This document shows positions 1-11,081 of a stretch of 57,393 nucleotides of DNA, one piece after another. Position numbers and translations under genes: made by a program. Position 1 is the stretch's first letter, and every line of letters starts with the position of its first letter. Source of the stretch: an uncultured Clostridia bacterium (GTDB lineage Bacteria; Bacillota; Clostridia; TANB77; CAG-508); NCBI GenBank assembly GCA_947626885.1, contig CANQTX010000008.1, positions 1 to 57,393 on the forward strand, in the 5' to 3' direction. The notes below the pieces were generated by a model. It ran no database searches, was not told where the DNA came from, and was given only the letters and a program-made list of their open reading frames with translations.

Positions 1-596
1 AAAACTCTCCAATTTAAATTTTCTTGTTCGATTGTCTGATCTCCATATCCATTGACACTTTGTTGAGATTGATATGTTTTACTAGATAATGTATCTATAT
101 TTAAATTCGAACTAGTTAGTGTTAATACTCCTACACTTTCTGTAGTATCTGGTGTGTAATCTACATAATCCCCTATCTTCACTTGTCCATTCTTTGCTGC
201 CTGTGTAAATAATGCTTCTCCTTCTTCCATTTGTCCTGACAATTCCACAGTTCCATCTTTATTTACATCAAATATATATCCGTCATAAATGACTGTTCCT
301 TGTCCTGTTTCATTATCATAATCTACACCTGCAGAATCTGACAAATATTTATTTACATTTTCTGCCTCTATTTCTCCTGTTGCTAATCCATCTGTTACTA
401 CACCTGCCCATGCCATTGCAACTTGCTCTCTTGCTGTGGCTTCGTCATTTTTATTTACTGCATCTTGTGTTCTTGTGATAATTCCATTGTCTCCTAATAC
501 TAAACTTAAACTAACACCTGCTAAGATTAATAATACAATGATGGTTACCACCAATGCTACCAATGTAATACCATTTTCTCTTTCCTTGTTTTTCAT
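1..596 (-). CDS. Prepilin-like N-terminal-methylation-type surface protein, C-terminus cut by window edge
   Basis: Minus-strand frame open from ATG at 596 to the window edge. N-terminus reads MKNKERENGITLVALVVTIIVLLILAGVSLSLVLGDNGIITRTQDAV, a type IV prepilin-like signal/helix. Not in the ORF track because the stop lies outside the window. Confidence 0.8.
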   Translation of the reverse strand, partial: MKNKERENGITLVALVVTIIVLLILAGVSLSLVLGDNGIITRTQDAVNKNDEATAREQVAMAWAGVVTDGLATGEIEAENVNKYLSDSAGVDYDNETGQGTVIYDGYIFDVNKDGTVELSGQMEEGEALFTQAAKNGQVKIGDYVDYTPDTTESVGVLTLTSSNLNIDTLSSKTYQSQQSVNGYGDQTIEQENLNWRV

Positions 597-799
597 TTTT
601 TATCCCCCTTGTAAAATCTGATATTTTTATTATATCTAATCACTTGTGTTTTTATTAACGTTTTTCCGTTAATAAACAGTTTTATTTTGCTAAACAGATT
701 TTACCTTCAAGTATTGTTGTAAAAAATTTTTAAGAAACAATTGCAAAGCAAACATATTATTGATAAGATATTGGTATAATAATTTTAGGTGGTATATAT

Positions 800-1147
800 A
801 TGAAAGTTGTTTTTCCTCGTAAAGGTGCAATGGTTTTGGCAAAAGAAGATATAAAAACATTATATTCTTTTTATCATACTAATTTAATAACCTCCAAAAT
901 TTATGAAATGTATCCAACTACTGAATTTATCATTCAAGCTGGAAATTTAACTTATTTACCTACCCATACTTCTATTACATTTCATAATGTAAATCCTCTA
1001 ACACTTTCTGAAATGCATCATATATTAGAATTAACTAACTCGCATGATACATCTTCTACCAACCAGGAAGAAATAGAAGAAAATGTATTACAAGATGAGG
1101 ATTTTTTATCACATCCTTTTTTTCAAACTTTAAAACCATTAGATTAA
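800..1147 (+). CDS. Hypothetical protein (115 aa)
   Basis: Complete ORF with upstream AGGTGG-like RBS; no recognised family. Confidence 0.5.
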   Translation: MKVVFPRKGAMVLAKEDIKTLYSFYHTNLITSKIYEMYPTTEFIIQAGNLTYLPTHTSITFHNVNPLTLSEMHHILELTNSHDTSSTNQEEIEENVLQDEDFLSHPFFQTLKPLD

Positions 1148-1207
1148 TCTAAAATAAACTTATTATCCTATACATAATACATTCTATAATGAAAGGAATT
1201 CTAGAAA

Positions 1208-1474
1208 ATGGAAACGCTAAAAATTTTTGATAATCATGGCAATTTGATAGATGCTGAAATAGTATTTGCTTTTAACTGTAAAACCAATCAAAAGAACTAT
1301 ATTGCACTAAATTTTAAAAAAAATATTTTTGAAGATACTAGCCGTTATAATAATCTAGATATTGTTGAAATTACAAAAGAAAAATCCAATACTATTGAAG
1401 TATCAGATATTCCAGAAAAAGATTGGGAGGATGTAAAACAGGCACTACAAAATGACGTATTTTCAAAAATATAA
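1208..1474 (+). CDS. Small hypothetical protein, possibly DUF1292-like
   Basis: 88 aa ORF with upstream GAAAGGA RBS; acidic small protein resembling DUF1292 by eye. Confidence 0.5.
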   Translation: METLKIFDNHGNLIDAEIVFAFNCKTNQKNYIALNFKKNIFEDTSRYNNLDIVEITKEKSNTIEVSDIPEKDWEDVKQALQNDVFSKI

Positions 1475-1483
1475 AATGCTAGT

Positions 1484-2059
1484 TTATAAAATTTCATTTT
1501 CTTTTAAAATTCTATATACTCGATCAATAGGAAGTCCAATAGCTGCCATATAATTTCCTTCTACTTTCTCAATAAATTTACAGAATCCACTTTGAATAGC
1601 ATAAGCACCTGCTTTATCAAATGGTTGATCTGTATCAATATATGTTATTATTTCATCATCTGACATAGGAGATACCGTTATATTAAGTTTATGTGTTTCT
1701 TTAAATTCCTTGTATTGCCCTTGATATTCTACTAATATTGCTATGCTAGTATATATTGTATGAATAGTACCTTGTATTTCTCTTAACATACTAATAGCAT
1801 CTTTTCTATCTTTTGGTTTTCCATATATCTTACCATTCTTTACAACAAATGTATCTGCTCCAATAATTGCCCTATCTCCTTGTGTATTTTGAAAAATATC
1901 TAATGCTTTTCCATAAGCTAACTCTATCGATTTTTCTTCTATATTATATACATTTTCTACTTTCTCTTCATAATGACTTGCTATTGTCTCATGATCAATT
2001 CCAGCCAAATTTAATAACGCTTCTCTCCTAGGAGATTGAGATGCTAATATTACTTTCAT
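1484..2059 (-). CDS. maf: Maf family nucleotide pyrophosphatase
   Basis: N-terminus MKVILASQSPRREALL and IIGADTFVVKNGKIYGKP motifs typical of Maf. Confidence 0.93.
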   Translation of the reverse strand: MKVILASQSPRREALLNLAGIDHETIASHYEEKVENVYNIEEKSIELAYGKALDIFQNTQGDRAIIGADTFVVKNGKIYGKPKDRKDAISMLREIQGTIHTIYTSIAILVEYQGQYKEFKETHKLNITVSPMSDDEIITYIDTDQPFDKAGAYAIQSGFCKFIEKVEGNYMAAIGLPIDRVYRILKENEIL

Positions 2060-2141
2060 ACTTATCCTCTTTTCCTTTTTTATTTACCTATTTCATTATA
2101 ACATATTTTATCGTATATTGAACAATAAAATGATTCAATCA

Positions 2142-3005
2142 TTAGGAACAAATCATCAATTTCTTTTTATAAAGTAACTTTCTTTCATCAAAAGTAAATT
2201 GATAATGATAAAATGGGTTTTGATTTACATAGATAGCCTCACTTTTCACACAATTCAAAAACAATTTAGCTTTTTCCTTATCTTTCGTATAAATAACTGC
2301 TGTTTTTAACATACCTAACTGATTCATATCTTGTATAGCTTGTTCTAATTGCTCTGTATAATAAATCACATCAATCTGATTATCATAAGCGTATCTATCA
2401 ATTGCTAAAAATTCTTTTTTAAATGATTTATCATCAACATATACATAAACCTCATTAAAATTCTCAAACATAGAAAGAATTTTCAAGCCTTTTGAAAACT
2501 GAAGATATTCATAAAAATTACCAAAGTAAATTACATAATCAAATACATTTTGTTTTTTGTAAAATTCTTCATCTGTTGTAATCTTTTCATAATGAATAGA
2601 AGAGTCTTTTTGTAACACTTTTTGTATAATATCTAATAAAACAGTATGAATAGCAAGTAATGTATCCGTTATATAAAACGTTATTTGATTGTGTGTTCTT
2701 AGTGCTAAAATAGCCATAGTTAATATAGCATAAGGATGGTTTAAATGGATAACTGCTATATTTCCTATTTCTTTTAATACTTGTAAATGACTATTTATAT
2801 TGCTAGTCTCATCTACACGAATATTATCTAAATCACTTACCTCTTTTTCAGTATAGCTATCTATTATAGAAAGTATATCTTCTAAATGAAATGTATACCC
2901 CCACTCTTCTTTTTCTATTTCTATCGCACGTAATATTACTTTTTTCTGTTTTATCATTTCTTGTTTTATTTGTTGCAATTTCATATTTATACTATTTGTC
3001 AACAA
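2142..3005 (-). CDS. Hypothetical protein, possibly a divergent aldehyde-dehydrogenase-like (ProA-like) protein
   Basis: Segment IGNIAVIHLNHPYAILTMAILALRTHNQITFYI resembles the ALDH cofactor-binding region; no obvious catalytic Cys motif. Confidence 0.4.
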   Translation of the reverse strand: MLTNSINMKLQQIKQEMIKQKKVILRAIEIEKEEWGYTFHLEDILSIIDSYTEKEVSDLDNIRVDETSNINSHLQVLKEIGNIAVIHLNHPYAILTMAILALRTHNQITFYITDTLLAIHTVLLDIIQKVLQKDSSIHYEKITTDEEFYKKQNVFDYVIYFGNFYEYLQFSKGLKILSMFENFNEVYVYVDDKSFKKEFLAIDRYAYDNQIDVIYYTEQLEQAIQDMNQLGMLKTAVIYTKDKEKAKLFLNCVKSEAIYVNQNPFYHYQFTFDERKLLYKKKLMICS

Positions 3006-3051
3006 TATTTCCTCCTTTGTTCTGTTCAGTTATTTGATTAGCAATTTTTCT

Positions 3052-5535
3052 TTATCTATTCTGATCATAACTTTCCTCTAGCATACCAATAAAAAGAGCA
3101 ATATTTTCTGAATATTCTCCATTTTGTTTTAACTTGTCTGTATTTTCTCTATTCATTTTATCTATTGAATCAACAATATTCTTTCCCCAACCAGATGTAT
3201 GGTTGTGTATTTTGACAGTTTTATTTTCTCTTAAAATTCTTTTACTTCCTGTAAAAATTTTTCCATTTTCTTTATTACCAAAAGCTTGTTTTGCCTTAGT
3301 TGGATTTTTCATATAAAACATATACTGTTGCCATGGCATAATATAAGTAGCATTATTTACCTTTTCAAAATTTTCTAAAATTACAAGACCATATTTTTCA
3401 AATCCTACCACTGTATAACCATCTAAAGAAGTACCTGTTCCTTCTATTGGTGTAAAAGAGCTAGCATCTAATTCTTCTAAAAAATTATATTTAAGGAAAT
3501 TAGATATTCCTTTTTTGGCTTTTTTACTTTCGTCATTACTTTCTCTACCATCATTTCTAAACTGCACTTTACTCTCTTTTTTTTCAAATAAAGTAGGTGG
3601 GGCTACAAAAATACTCTTTGTTTTCTTTAAATCTGAAAAGAAATCTGCTTTCCTTAAAGATGTATTAATTTTATCAAATTGTTCTTGTGTTAAAATATGC
3701 TTGTTCTGTAACGTTAATAATTCATCATAATCAATCATGTAATTTAAGAATAATTGCTTTATCTTTTGAATGTCTGTTCCTTCTTCTAAAAAATCTGATA
3801 AGTTTTCTTGTTGTTCTCCTGCAAATATTATTTCTTTAAATTGTTCAATATCTATTATATCTGCCAAAAAACAATTTAAAACATCTTCAGACATAATTTT
3901 TTGATTTTCTAAAGCTCCAAACAAATACAACATTCTCTCATCATAATCTGGTATTAAAGTTAAGGCACTATGATATAGTTTTTTCTGCTTTTCTTGTATC
4001 GTTTCTTGACTATCACTTTGCTTATCATTTCTATACCATAATAACATTTTTTGGAAAAGATTAGATTTTTCCTCATCTGTATAAATATCTTCTATCACAT
4101 TTTCATTTATGACACCATCTAAATATAACGCATCTATTTGTTCTCTAGATAATCTCTCATCAATATATGCCTGTTTATATCTTTCACTTTCAAAATCGCC
4201 TGTTTCCATAACATAAGAAGGTAAAAAAGTAGCATGATACAATTGTAAATAATTTTCAAATCTTTCCTCTTCTGCGTTTGAAATTTTTCGAATCTGTTCT
4301 CCTATTTCTTGATAATATTGCTTTTTCTCTTCTTCTGTTAATTGTGTCATCAATCTATTATGGAAAACTTGTATAAATTTTTGATTGATTTTATTGTTTT
4401 GTAGTAACTTTAATAGTCTTTCTCCATGATAAAATTGTAATAATTCTTCTTTACTTATCATTTTAGTTTCATCATAAATGGTTGCATTTGAAATGGCTAA
4501 CATATCAATAACTTTTTCTTCTGGAATAATACCATTTTCAGCAAGTATTATTATATCGCTACCCGAAAAATTTTCTAAATAATTTTCCATGATTAGTTTA
4601 CTATTAATTTTATCGTTTAATTGATTTTTTAAGTATACAAGCGTTTCACAATCTGTTCTTGCAACTTCTCGTTCTGTTATATTTTTTTTATTCGCTCTAA
4701 AGTCTTCTTCTGTAAAAAATATATTATCTGGATTATCCAAGGATTTTCTATATAGTATTAAAAAAATAGGAATGGGAAATAATCTTAAAAATGGTTTCCT
4801 AAATTTACTATTTTCTGTCATTTGCTTTTGATACTGTAATGCCAATTTCTGAAATGGCGTTAGTGGTTTTTCGTTTGGCTCTAAAGGTTTTTGACTCTTT
4901 TCTTTATCAATTAATATGTTTCTTATATCTTCATCACTAAGAATATTTCTTTTTTGCAAATCTAATAGTTCATCAAAACTATATATTGAAAATAATCCCA
5001 TATTAATAAAAGATGGAATATCTACATTTTTATATTGTAATAAAAAATCCATAATATATTTAATAGCTCTTGATTCTGTTTCTATATAAGGATTTAATCC
5101 CATTGATAAATTAAAATAAAAAATATGTTTTAAATCGGATTGTTGGTTAAACTGATTGAAAAACTTTTTATTTTCATAAGCGCATTTATCTATTATCTTA
5201 GGATGACTGATTTTCCAATTGCATAATATTTGTACATAATGATCTAATTCTATAGTATAATTTTTCTTTGTTTCTATATTTTCATCTTGAACTATTTCAG
5301 GCATTTTTTTCTGCAATGATAATAATTTTTCTTTTATATAGTCATCTATTTCGTTGGCTGCTATATCATTGATAATATATTCTATTTTACTTTCTCTATC
5401 AAGATAATAAATATCGTTTGCTACTTTATATACACAACCTTTCAATATAGCCTGATAAATCTTTTCTAACTTTTCATCATCTAACATAACTAATTCTGTA
5501 ATATCATCGAATGGATCATAAATTTTATCTGTCAT
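3052..5535 (-). CDS. Large hypothetical protein (827 aa)
   Basis: Long uninterrupted ORF, mostly helical composition, no recognised domain. Confidence 0.7.
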   Translation of the reverse strand: MTDKIYDPFDDITELVMLDDEKLEKIYQAILKGCVYKVANDIYYLDRESKIEYIINDIAANEIDDYIKEKLLSLQKKMPEIVQDENIETKKNYTIELDHYVQILCNWKISHPKIIDKCAYENKKFFNQFNQQSDLKHIFYFNLSMGLNPYIETESRAIKYIMDFLLQYKNVDIPSFINMGLFSIYSFDELLDLQKRNILSDEDIRNILIDKEKSQKPLEPNEKPLTPFQKLALQYQKQMTENSKFRKPFLRLFPIPIFLILYRKSLDNPDNIFFTEEDFRANKKNITEREVARTDCETLVYLKNQLNDKINSKLIMENYLENFSGSDIIILAENGIIPEEKVIDMLAISNATIYDETKMISKEELLQFYHGERLLKLLQNNKINQKFIQVFHNRLMTQLTEEEKKQYYQEIGEQIRKISNAEEERFENYLQLYHATFLPSYVMETGDFESERYKQAYIDERLSREQIDALYLDGVINENVIEDIYTDEEKSNLFQKMLLWYRNDKQSDSQETIQEKQKKLYHSALTLIPDYDERMLYLFGALENQKIMSEDVLNCFLADIIDIEQFKEIIFAGEQQENLSDFLEEGTDIQKIKQLFLNYMIDYDELLTLQNKHILTQEQFDKINTSLRKADFFSDLKKTKSIFVAPPTLFEKKESKVQFRNDGRESNDESKKAKKGISNFLKYNFLEELDASSFTPIEGTGTSLDGYTVVGFEKYGLVILENFEKVNNATYIMPWQQYMFYMKNPTKAKQAFGNKENGKIFTGSKRILRENKTVKIHNHTSGWGKNIVDSIDKMNRENTDKLKQNGEYSENIALFIGMLEESYDQNR

Positions 5536-5773
5536 ATTCTTTCCTTCCTTTTTATTCCAAAATTAATATTATTATATAATATTATGTTAACTTTTGCAAG
5601 CTTTTTCCAGTTTTTTCTTGATTTTTCTCATAAAATTAACATAAACTACTCTTGCAAACTTATTTTTCATGATAATTCGAATCAATTTACCTATTGAATT
5701 TTTTGATGGCATATGTTAGAATTTTTAATGAAAAAAATGAATAGATAATATATAAACTTTAAAAGGAGGAATT

Positions 5774-8008
5774 ATGAAATTTGAACAATGGAATGGATTT
5801 AAATCCGGTTATTGGGAAGATACAATAGATGTTAGAGACTTTATTCAAAAAAATTATACACCTTATGAAGGAGACGATTCCTTCTTAGTAGGTCCTACTA
5901 AAAAAACACAAAAACTTTGGCAAGAAGTATTAGATCTTTATGAAAAAGAAAGAAAAGCTGGTGGTGTTCTCGCTATTTCTAATGACATTGCGTCAACTAT
6001 TACTAGTCATGAAGCTGGATATATTCATAAAGAATTAGAGGAAATTGTAGGTCTTCAAACAGATGCTCCCTTAAAAAGAGCTCTTATGCCAAATGGCGGT
6101 ATTAGAATTGTTGAAAAGTCTTGTGAAGCATATCATACAAAAATATCTGATACATTATCTGATATTTATCATCATTATAGAAAAACTCACAATGATGGTG
6201 TTTTTTCTGCATATACACCTGAAATCAGAGCAGCAAGAAGCTCTCATCTTCTAACAGGATTGCCTGATGGTTACGGACGTGGAAGAATCATTGGTGACTA
6301 TCGAAGAGTTGCACTTTACGGTGTAGACTTCTTAATACAAGATAAACAACAACAGTTTGCTAATGCACGTTCAAACTATATGTCGGAAGAAGTTATTAGA
6401 GAAAGAGAAGAAATTTCTGAACAAATAAAAGCATTACAAGATTTAAAAATTATGGCATCAAAGTATGGTTTTGATATTTCGCAACCAGCATCTACTGCTA
6501 AAGAGGCCATACAATGGCTATATTTTGGCTATCTTGGGGCTATCAAAGATCAAAATGGTGCTGCCATGAGTATTGGTAGAACCTCTAGCTTTTTGGATAT
6601 TTATATTCAAAGAGATTTAGCATCTGGCATTTTAACAGAAGATACAGCGCAGGAATTAATGGATCATTTTGTTATGAAATTAAGACTTGTTCGCTTTCTA
6701 AGGACACCAGAATATGACGAATTATTTAGTGGAGACCCTGTTTGGGTAACAGAATCTATTGGTGGTATGGGTATTGATGGAAGAACCCTAGTAACTAAAA
6801 ACTCATTTAGAGTGTTACACACATTAGCAACTTTAGGTCCTTCTCCTGAACCAAATTTAACTGTTTTATGGTCTACACGTTTACCAATTGGTTTTAAAAA
6901 TTTCTGCACCAAAATGTCTATTCAAACAAGTGCCATTCAATATGAAAATGATGATTTAATGAGAGATTATTGGGGAGATGATTATGGAATTGCTTGTTGC
7001 GTTTCTGCTATGCGTATTGGTAAACAAATGCAATTTTTTGGTGCTAGAGCAAATCTTGCTAAAACATTAACTTATGCTATCAATGGTGGTAGAGATGAAG
7101 TATCTGGAAAACAAATTACACCAAAATTTGCACCTGTTACTTCTGAATATTTAGATTATGACGAAGTATGGGAAAAATTTGATCGTATGATGGAATACGT
7201 TGCTAATATTTATATGGATGCTTTAAATATTATCCATTATATGCATGATAAATACTGCTATGAAGCATTAGAAATGGCGCTACATGATAAAGATATCTTA
7301 AGAACTATGGCATGTGGTATTGCTGGATTATCTATTGTTGCAGATTCTTTCTCAGCAATGAAATATGCTAAAGTAAAAGTGATACGTGATGAAACGGGAC
7401 TAGCTGTTGATTATGAAATTGAAGGAGATTTTCCAAAATATGGTAATGATGATGATAGAGTAGATAACATTGCTCTTAATATTCAAAAAACATTTATGGA
7501 TAAATTAAGAAAACAAAAGGCATATCGTAATGCGAAACCAACCATGAGCATTTTAACTATTACTTCCAATGTTGTTTACGGAAAAGCTACTGGCAGTACA
7601 CCTGATGGAAGAAAAGCTGGAGAACCATTTGGTCCTGGTGCAAATCCTGTTCATGGAAGAGACACGCATGGAGCTGTATCTGTATTAAATTCATTAGCTA
7701 AATTACGTTATAAAGACTCTGAAGATGGCATCTCTTATACATTTGCTATTGTTCCTTCTGCATTAGGTCATTCAGAAAAAGAAAGAATCCAAAACTTAAC
7801 AGCTCTATTAGATGGTTATTTCTGTCAATTAAGTCATCATATTAATGTTAATGTATTCGATAGATCTTTATTAGAAGATGCCATGGAGCATCCAGAAAAA
7901 TATCCTCAACTTACGATACGAGTATCTGGATATGCTGTTAATTTTGTAAAATTAACAAGAGAACAACAACTAGATGTTATCAATAGAACTATTCACGGAA
8001 GTATATAA
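5774..8008 (+). CDS. pflB: Pyruvate formate-lyase
   Basis: 744 aa; [13 protein letters not shown] catalytic Cys pair and C-terminal glycyl radical motif [20 protein letters not shown]. Confidence 0.96.
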   Translation: MKFEQWNGFKSGYWEDTIDVRDFIQKNYTPYEGDDSFLVGPTKKTQKLWQEVLDLYEKERKAGGVLAISNDIASTITSHEAGYIHKELEEIVGLQTDAPLKRALMPNGGIRIVEKSCEAYHTKISDTLSDIYHHYRKTHNDGVFSAYTPEIRAARSSHLLTGLPDGYGRGRIIGDYRRVALYGVDFLIQDKQQQFANARSNYMSEEVIREREEISEQIKALQDLKIMASKYGFDISQPASTAKEAIQWLYFGYLGAIKDQNGAAMSIGRTSSFLDIYIQRDLASGILTEDTAQELMDHFVMKLRLVRFLRTPEYDELFSGDPVWVTESIGGMGIDGRTLVTKNSFRVLHTLATLGPSPEPNLTVLWSTRLPIGFKNFCTKMSIQTSAIQYENDDLMRDYWGDDYGIACCVSAMRIGKQMQFFGARANLAKTLTYAINGGRDEVSGKQITPKFAPVTSEYLDYDEVWEKFDRMMEYVANIYMDALNIIHYMHDKYCYEALEMALHDKDILRTMACGIAGLSIVADSFSAMKYAKVKVIRDETGLAVDYEIEGDFPKYGNDDDRVDNIALNIQKTFMDKLRKQKAYRNAKPTMSILTITSNVVYGKATGSTPDGRKAGEPFGPGANPVHGRDTHGAVSVLNSLAKLRYKDSEDGISYTFAIVPSALGHSEKERIQNLTALLDGYFCQLSHHINVNVFDRSLLEDAMEHPEKYPQLTIRVSGYAVNFVKLTREQQLDVINRTIHGSI

Positions 8009-8040
8009 ATTTATAATACATCAAAAATATGGAGTAATAT

Positions 8041-8755
8041 ATGTTAGGTAAAATTCATTCAACAGAAAGTTTAGGAACAGTTGATGGTCCTCGGTATACG
8101 TTTTGTTATATTTATGCAAGGTTGTCCCTTAAAGTGTTTGTATTGTCATAACCGAGACACTTGGGATATAAAAAGTGGTATAGAAGTATCTGTTCCAGAA
8201 ATAATTGCACAAATTATGAGATCTAAACCTTATATAGATAGTTCCCATGGCGGTGTCACAGTTTCTGGTGGAGAGCCACTTTTGCAACCTAAATTTGTTA
8301 CTGCACTTTTTAAAGAATTAAAAAAACTTGGTATACACACAGCTTTAGATACAGCAGGTAGTCTACCCATCGAAAATACTATTAAAGAACTATTAAATTA
8401 CACGGATTTGGTTATTTTAGATATTAAACATATTAATAATCAAAAATCTATCCATTTAGTTGGTGCACCTAACAAAAATAACTTAGATTTTGCTAAGTAT
8501 TTAAGCAAACATCACATTCCTATGTGGATTAGACAAGTTATTATTCCAGGATATACAGATGACGAAAAAGATTTGAAAACATTAAAAGCTTTTATCGATA
8601 CACTAGAAAGTGTAGAAAAAGTAGAAATTTTGCCTTATCATGATTTAGGTAAATTTAAATGGAAAGAAATTGGCGATACCTATGCATTAGAAAGTGTAAA
8701 AGCACCTACACAGGAACAGTTAGATGCCATTAAAAAAATTTTAAATATTCCATAA
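8041..8755 (+). pseudogene. pflA: Pyruvate formate-lyase activating enzyme with a +1 frameshift near 8090 (real or sequence error)
   Basis: Frame from ATG 8041 reads MLGKIHSTESLGTVDGP. The frame then shifts to GIRFVIFMQGCPLKCLYCHNRDTW (radical SAM CxxxCxxC), followed by a complete PflA ORF. Confidence 0.85.
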
Positions 8756-8783
8756 TTTTTTATAAGTAGTATTCAATATCATG

Positions 8784-8820
8784 AAAAAATAGGAGAAAAT
8801 TCATTTTCCCCTATTTTTTT
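8784..8820. terminator. Bidirectional rho-independent terminator between pflA and the convergent adhesin gene
   Basis: AAAAATAGGAGAAAA-TTCA-TTTTCCCCTATTTTTTT hairpin with flanking A/T runs. Confidence 0.75.
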
Positions 8821-8835
8821 ATAAAAAATTATATT

Positions 8836-10221
8836 TTAATATCCTGTTTTTGGTAGTTTCTTCACAATCTCTTGATTGTCTGTTACTACTTCTTCATCTA
8901 TATTGGTAACAGTAGTTTCTTTTTCTGTATGATATACAGTTTCATTATAATGTGGTGTCACCTCTACTTTTTCAAAATCTTTGTCTACTTCGGTTATCTC
9001 TCTTGTTGTATTATTCACTGTAACTTCAAATTCCTCATTCCAATCAAGATGAATTTCTATTAAATCAGTATACAAATTATATCCTTCTAATGTCTCTGTT
9101 TCTTGTAAATAATAGTTTCCAGGCAACATATTTTCTAAAATAATCTCACCTTCTTCATTTGTTTCTAAATTTTCATAAACAATATCTTTATTTTCATTTA
9201 ATAAATGAAATTTTACACCAGACAATCTCTTATCTGTTCCATATTCTTTTTTTACTACTATCATTTTTGTTATATTTTTAGCATAACCTTCTATGTAATT
9301 TCCATCTACTGTTTCATTCATATACCCTGTTAATGCATAATTTTGATTGCCTGGCACCGTGGTACCACCAAATATAACAGGTTTTGTTTCTAAATTTGCT
9401 TTCGCCTCTATTGTAAAATTCTCACTTTGTGTCAAATTTTGAATAGGAATCTTAATTTTAAATTGTTCACCTATTTGAAAAGTATTTTTTATATTATTTT
9501 GGCAATCTGTTACAATTGTACCATTAGGAACAACGCCTCTTGTATATATCTCACAATCTCCTACAGAAATATTCGAAGCGATTGTATAAATTTTACTCAC
9601 ACAAGTTGGATCCATTTCATCTACCTGCCACTGTTCAGAAGTAGGCTGTATTTGTACTTGTAGATTCATTTCCATATCAGAAGTTGCTCTTGCTGCATTA
9701 ATAATATTTAAATACACTTGATAGGTTCTTCTTCCGGCTTCTGAATCTACTGCTCCATACAATCCTGAATCTCTACCATCTAACATAGTATAAACAGCCT
9801 GTTTTGTTGCTGTATAAGCTTCTTGCTCAGTTACGTTACCAGTGATTCCTTCTCTACCTGCAATAGATGCTGTTAGCACCTCTAGAGATTGATAAGGGTA
9901 TCCATTAATAATAGCTTTCCAAGCACCACTTAAATTGGAATCTATATCTTGCAATTTTCCCATACCATTTACCAAATAAGAACCTTTTTCTGCTCCTGGT
10001 AAGTCTACATTTAAACAATATGCCGGATAATTCACACCATCTTTATTATAAACGATATAAGTTGTTTTTACGGTTTTTCCTTGATAAATTAAATAGTCTC
10101 CACAATCACCTAATGAAATTAATTCTTTTGGTCCAATTTCAAAGGCCAAACAACTATTAACAAAACTAGATAGTATTATCATTAGTAAAATTAGTATTGT
10201 TACTTTTTGGATTTTATTCAT
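8836..10221 (-). CDS. Thioester-domain (TQXA-like) and SpaA/Cna-B-type surface protein ending in LPKTGY
   Basis: Signal peptide; YPAYCLN and TATKQAVYTML thioester-type motifs; prealbumin-like domain (VKKEYGTDKRLSGVKFHLLNE...GNYYLQETETLEGY); terminal LPKTGY then stop. Confidence 0.85.
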   Translation of the reverse strand: MNKIQKVTILILLMIILSSFVNSCLAFEIGPKELISLGDCGDYLIYQGKTVKTTYIVYNKDGVNYPAYCLNVDLPGAEKGSYLVNGMGKLQDIDSNLSGAWKAIINGYPYQSLEVLTASIAGREGITGNVTEQEAYTATKQAVYTMLDGRDSGLYGAVDSEAGRRTYQVYLNIINAARATSDMEMNLQVQIQPTSEQWQVDEMDPTCVSKIYTIASNISVGDCEIYTRGVVPNGTIVTDCQNNIKNTFQIGEQFKIKIPIQNLTQSENFTIEAKANLETKPVIFGGTTVPGNQNYALTGYMNETVDGNYIEGYAKNITKMIVVKKEYGTDKRLSGVKFHLLNENKDIVYENLETNEEGEIILENMLPGNYYLQETETLEGYNLYTDLIEIHLDWNEEFEVTVNNTTREITEVDKDFEKVEVTPHYNETVYHTEKETTVTNIDEEVVTDNQEIVKKLPKTGY

Positions 10222-10279
10222 TGTTTATTCTTCCTTTCCCATTTTTTTGATTTTGGTTTTCTTTCTGTTTTATTTTTCA

Positions 10280-10867
10280 TCATTTGTTAATACCATTATT
10301 GTCATTTCTATTTTCTTGTGTTACTTCTACTGCTTGAATGCTTCTTCTATATGCTGGTTCATTTTCTACACAAGTAATTAGTGTCAATCGATTATCCTCT
10401 GTATTTTCTAAAGTTTCCCACTGTGTATCTTTAATTTTCTTTTTTTCACAAACAACATACTTTTTTACCACATTTCCCAAAGTATAATAAATTTCATCTC
10501 CTATTGCTAACTCTTTAATTCTTTCAAAATAATTAACAGGATACCCCCTGTTATGTGCTGCTAAACCGACATTGCCTATAAGTACTTGTGTTTCTGTGAA
10601 ATGACCAATATATTGATTTAAAATAGCAGCATCCGTTCCTTCTGCTATATTCGCTTTTAGTCCTATTTTAGGAATTTCTAGGCACCATAAAGTATCATTT
10701 ATATTGAATGAAATATCTTCTGTTGCTAATGGTAAATCTTCATTAGTATTCTCTGTTATTGCTATTTGACTATTATTACTTTTATGATTAACATATGTTT
10801 TACAAAACCTACCACACATAAAACTCATTACTAGACAAATACACACACTGAATGTTAATGCAAGCAT
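10280..10867 (-). CDS. Sortase (class D-like)
   Basis: N-terminal TM; conserved His in AAHNRGY; TLITCVENEPAYRRSI catalytic Cys/Arg motif. Confidence 0.85.
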   Translation of the reverse strand: MLALTFSVCICLVMSFMCGRFCKTYVNHKSNNSQIAITENTNEDLPLATEDISFNINDTLWCLEIPKIGLKANIAEGTDAAILNQYIGHFTETQVLIGNVGLAAHNRGYPVNYFERIKELAIGDEIYYTLGNVVKKYVVCEKKKIKDTQWETLENTEDNRLTLITCVENEPAYRRSIQAVEVTQENRNDNNGINK

Positions 10868-11081
10868 ATTAACATTCCCTTTTGTAAAACTAAAACAAAA
10901 GCATCACCTGCCATTCTTATGAAATTTTCATTTTGATTTTTGTTGGCCAGAAATTGACCAAAAAAGAATTTTCTGAAATTCTAAATTGCAATTTTGAATA
11001 AAGTAGTATTACTATACTACGTTTTTTTTAATTTGTAAAGAGGTATTTACAAAAAAATTGAAAAAATACCTCTTTTATTTT

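Noticed and set aside
6664-6912. Antisense ORF within pflB, and similar short antisense ORFs throughout the track
   Set aside because: They overlap well-supported conserved genes on the opposite strand and have no RBS or recognisable domains; typical by-products of AT-rich coding.
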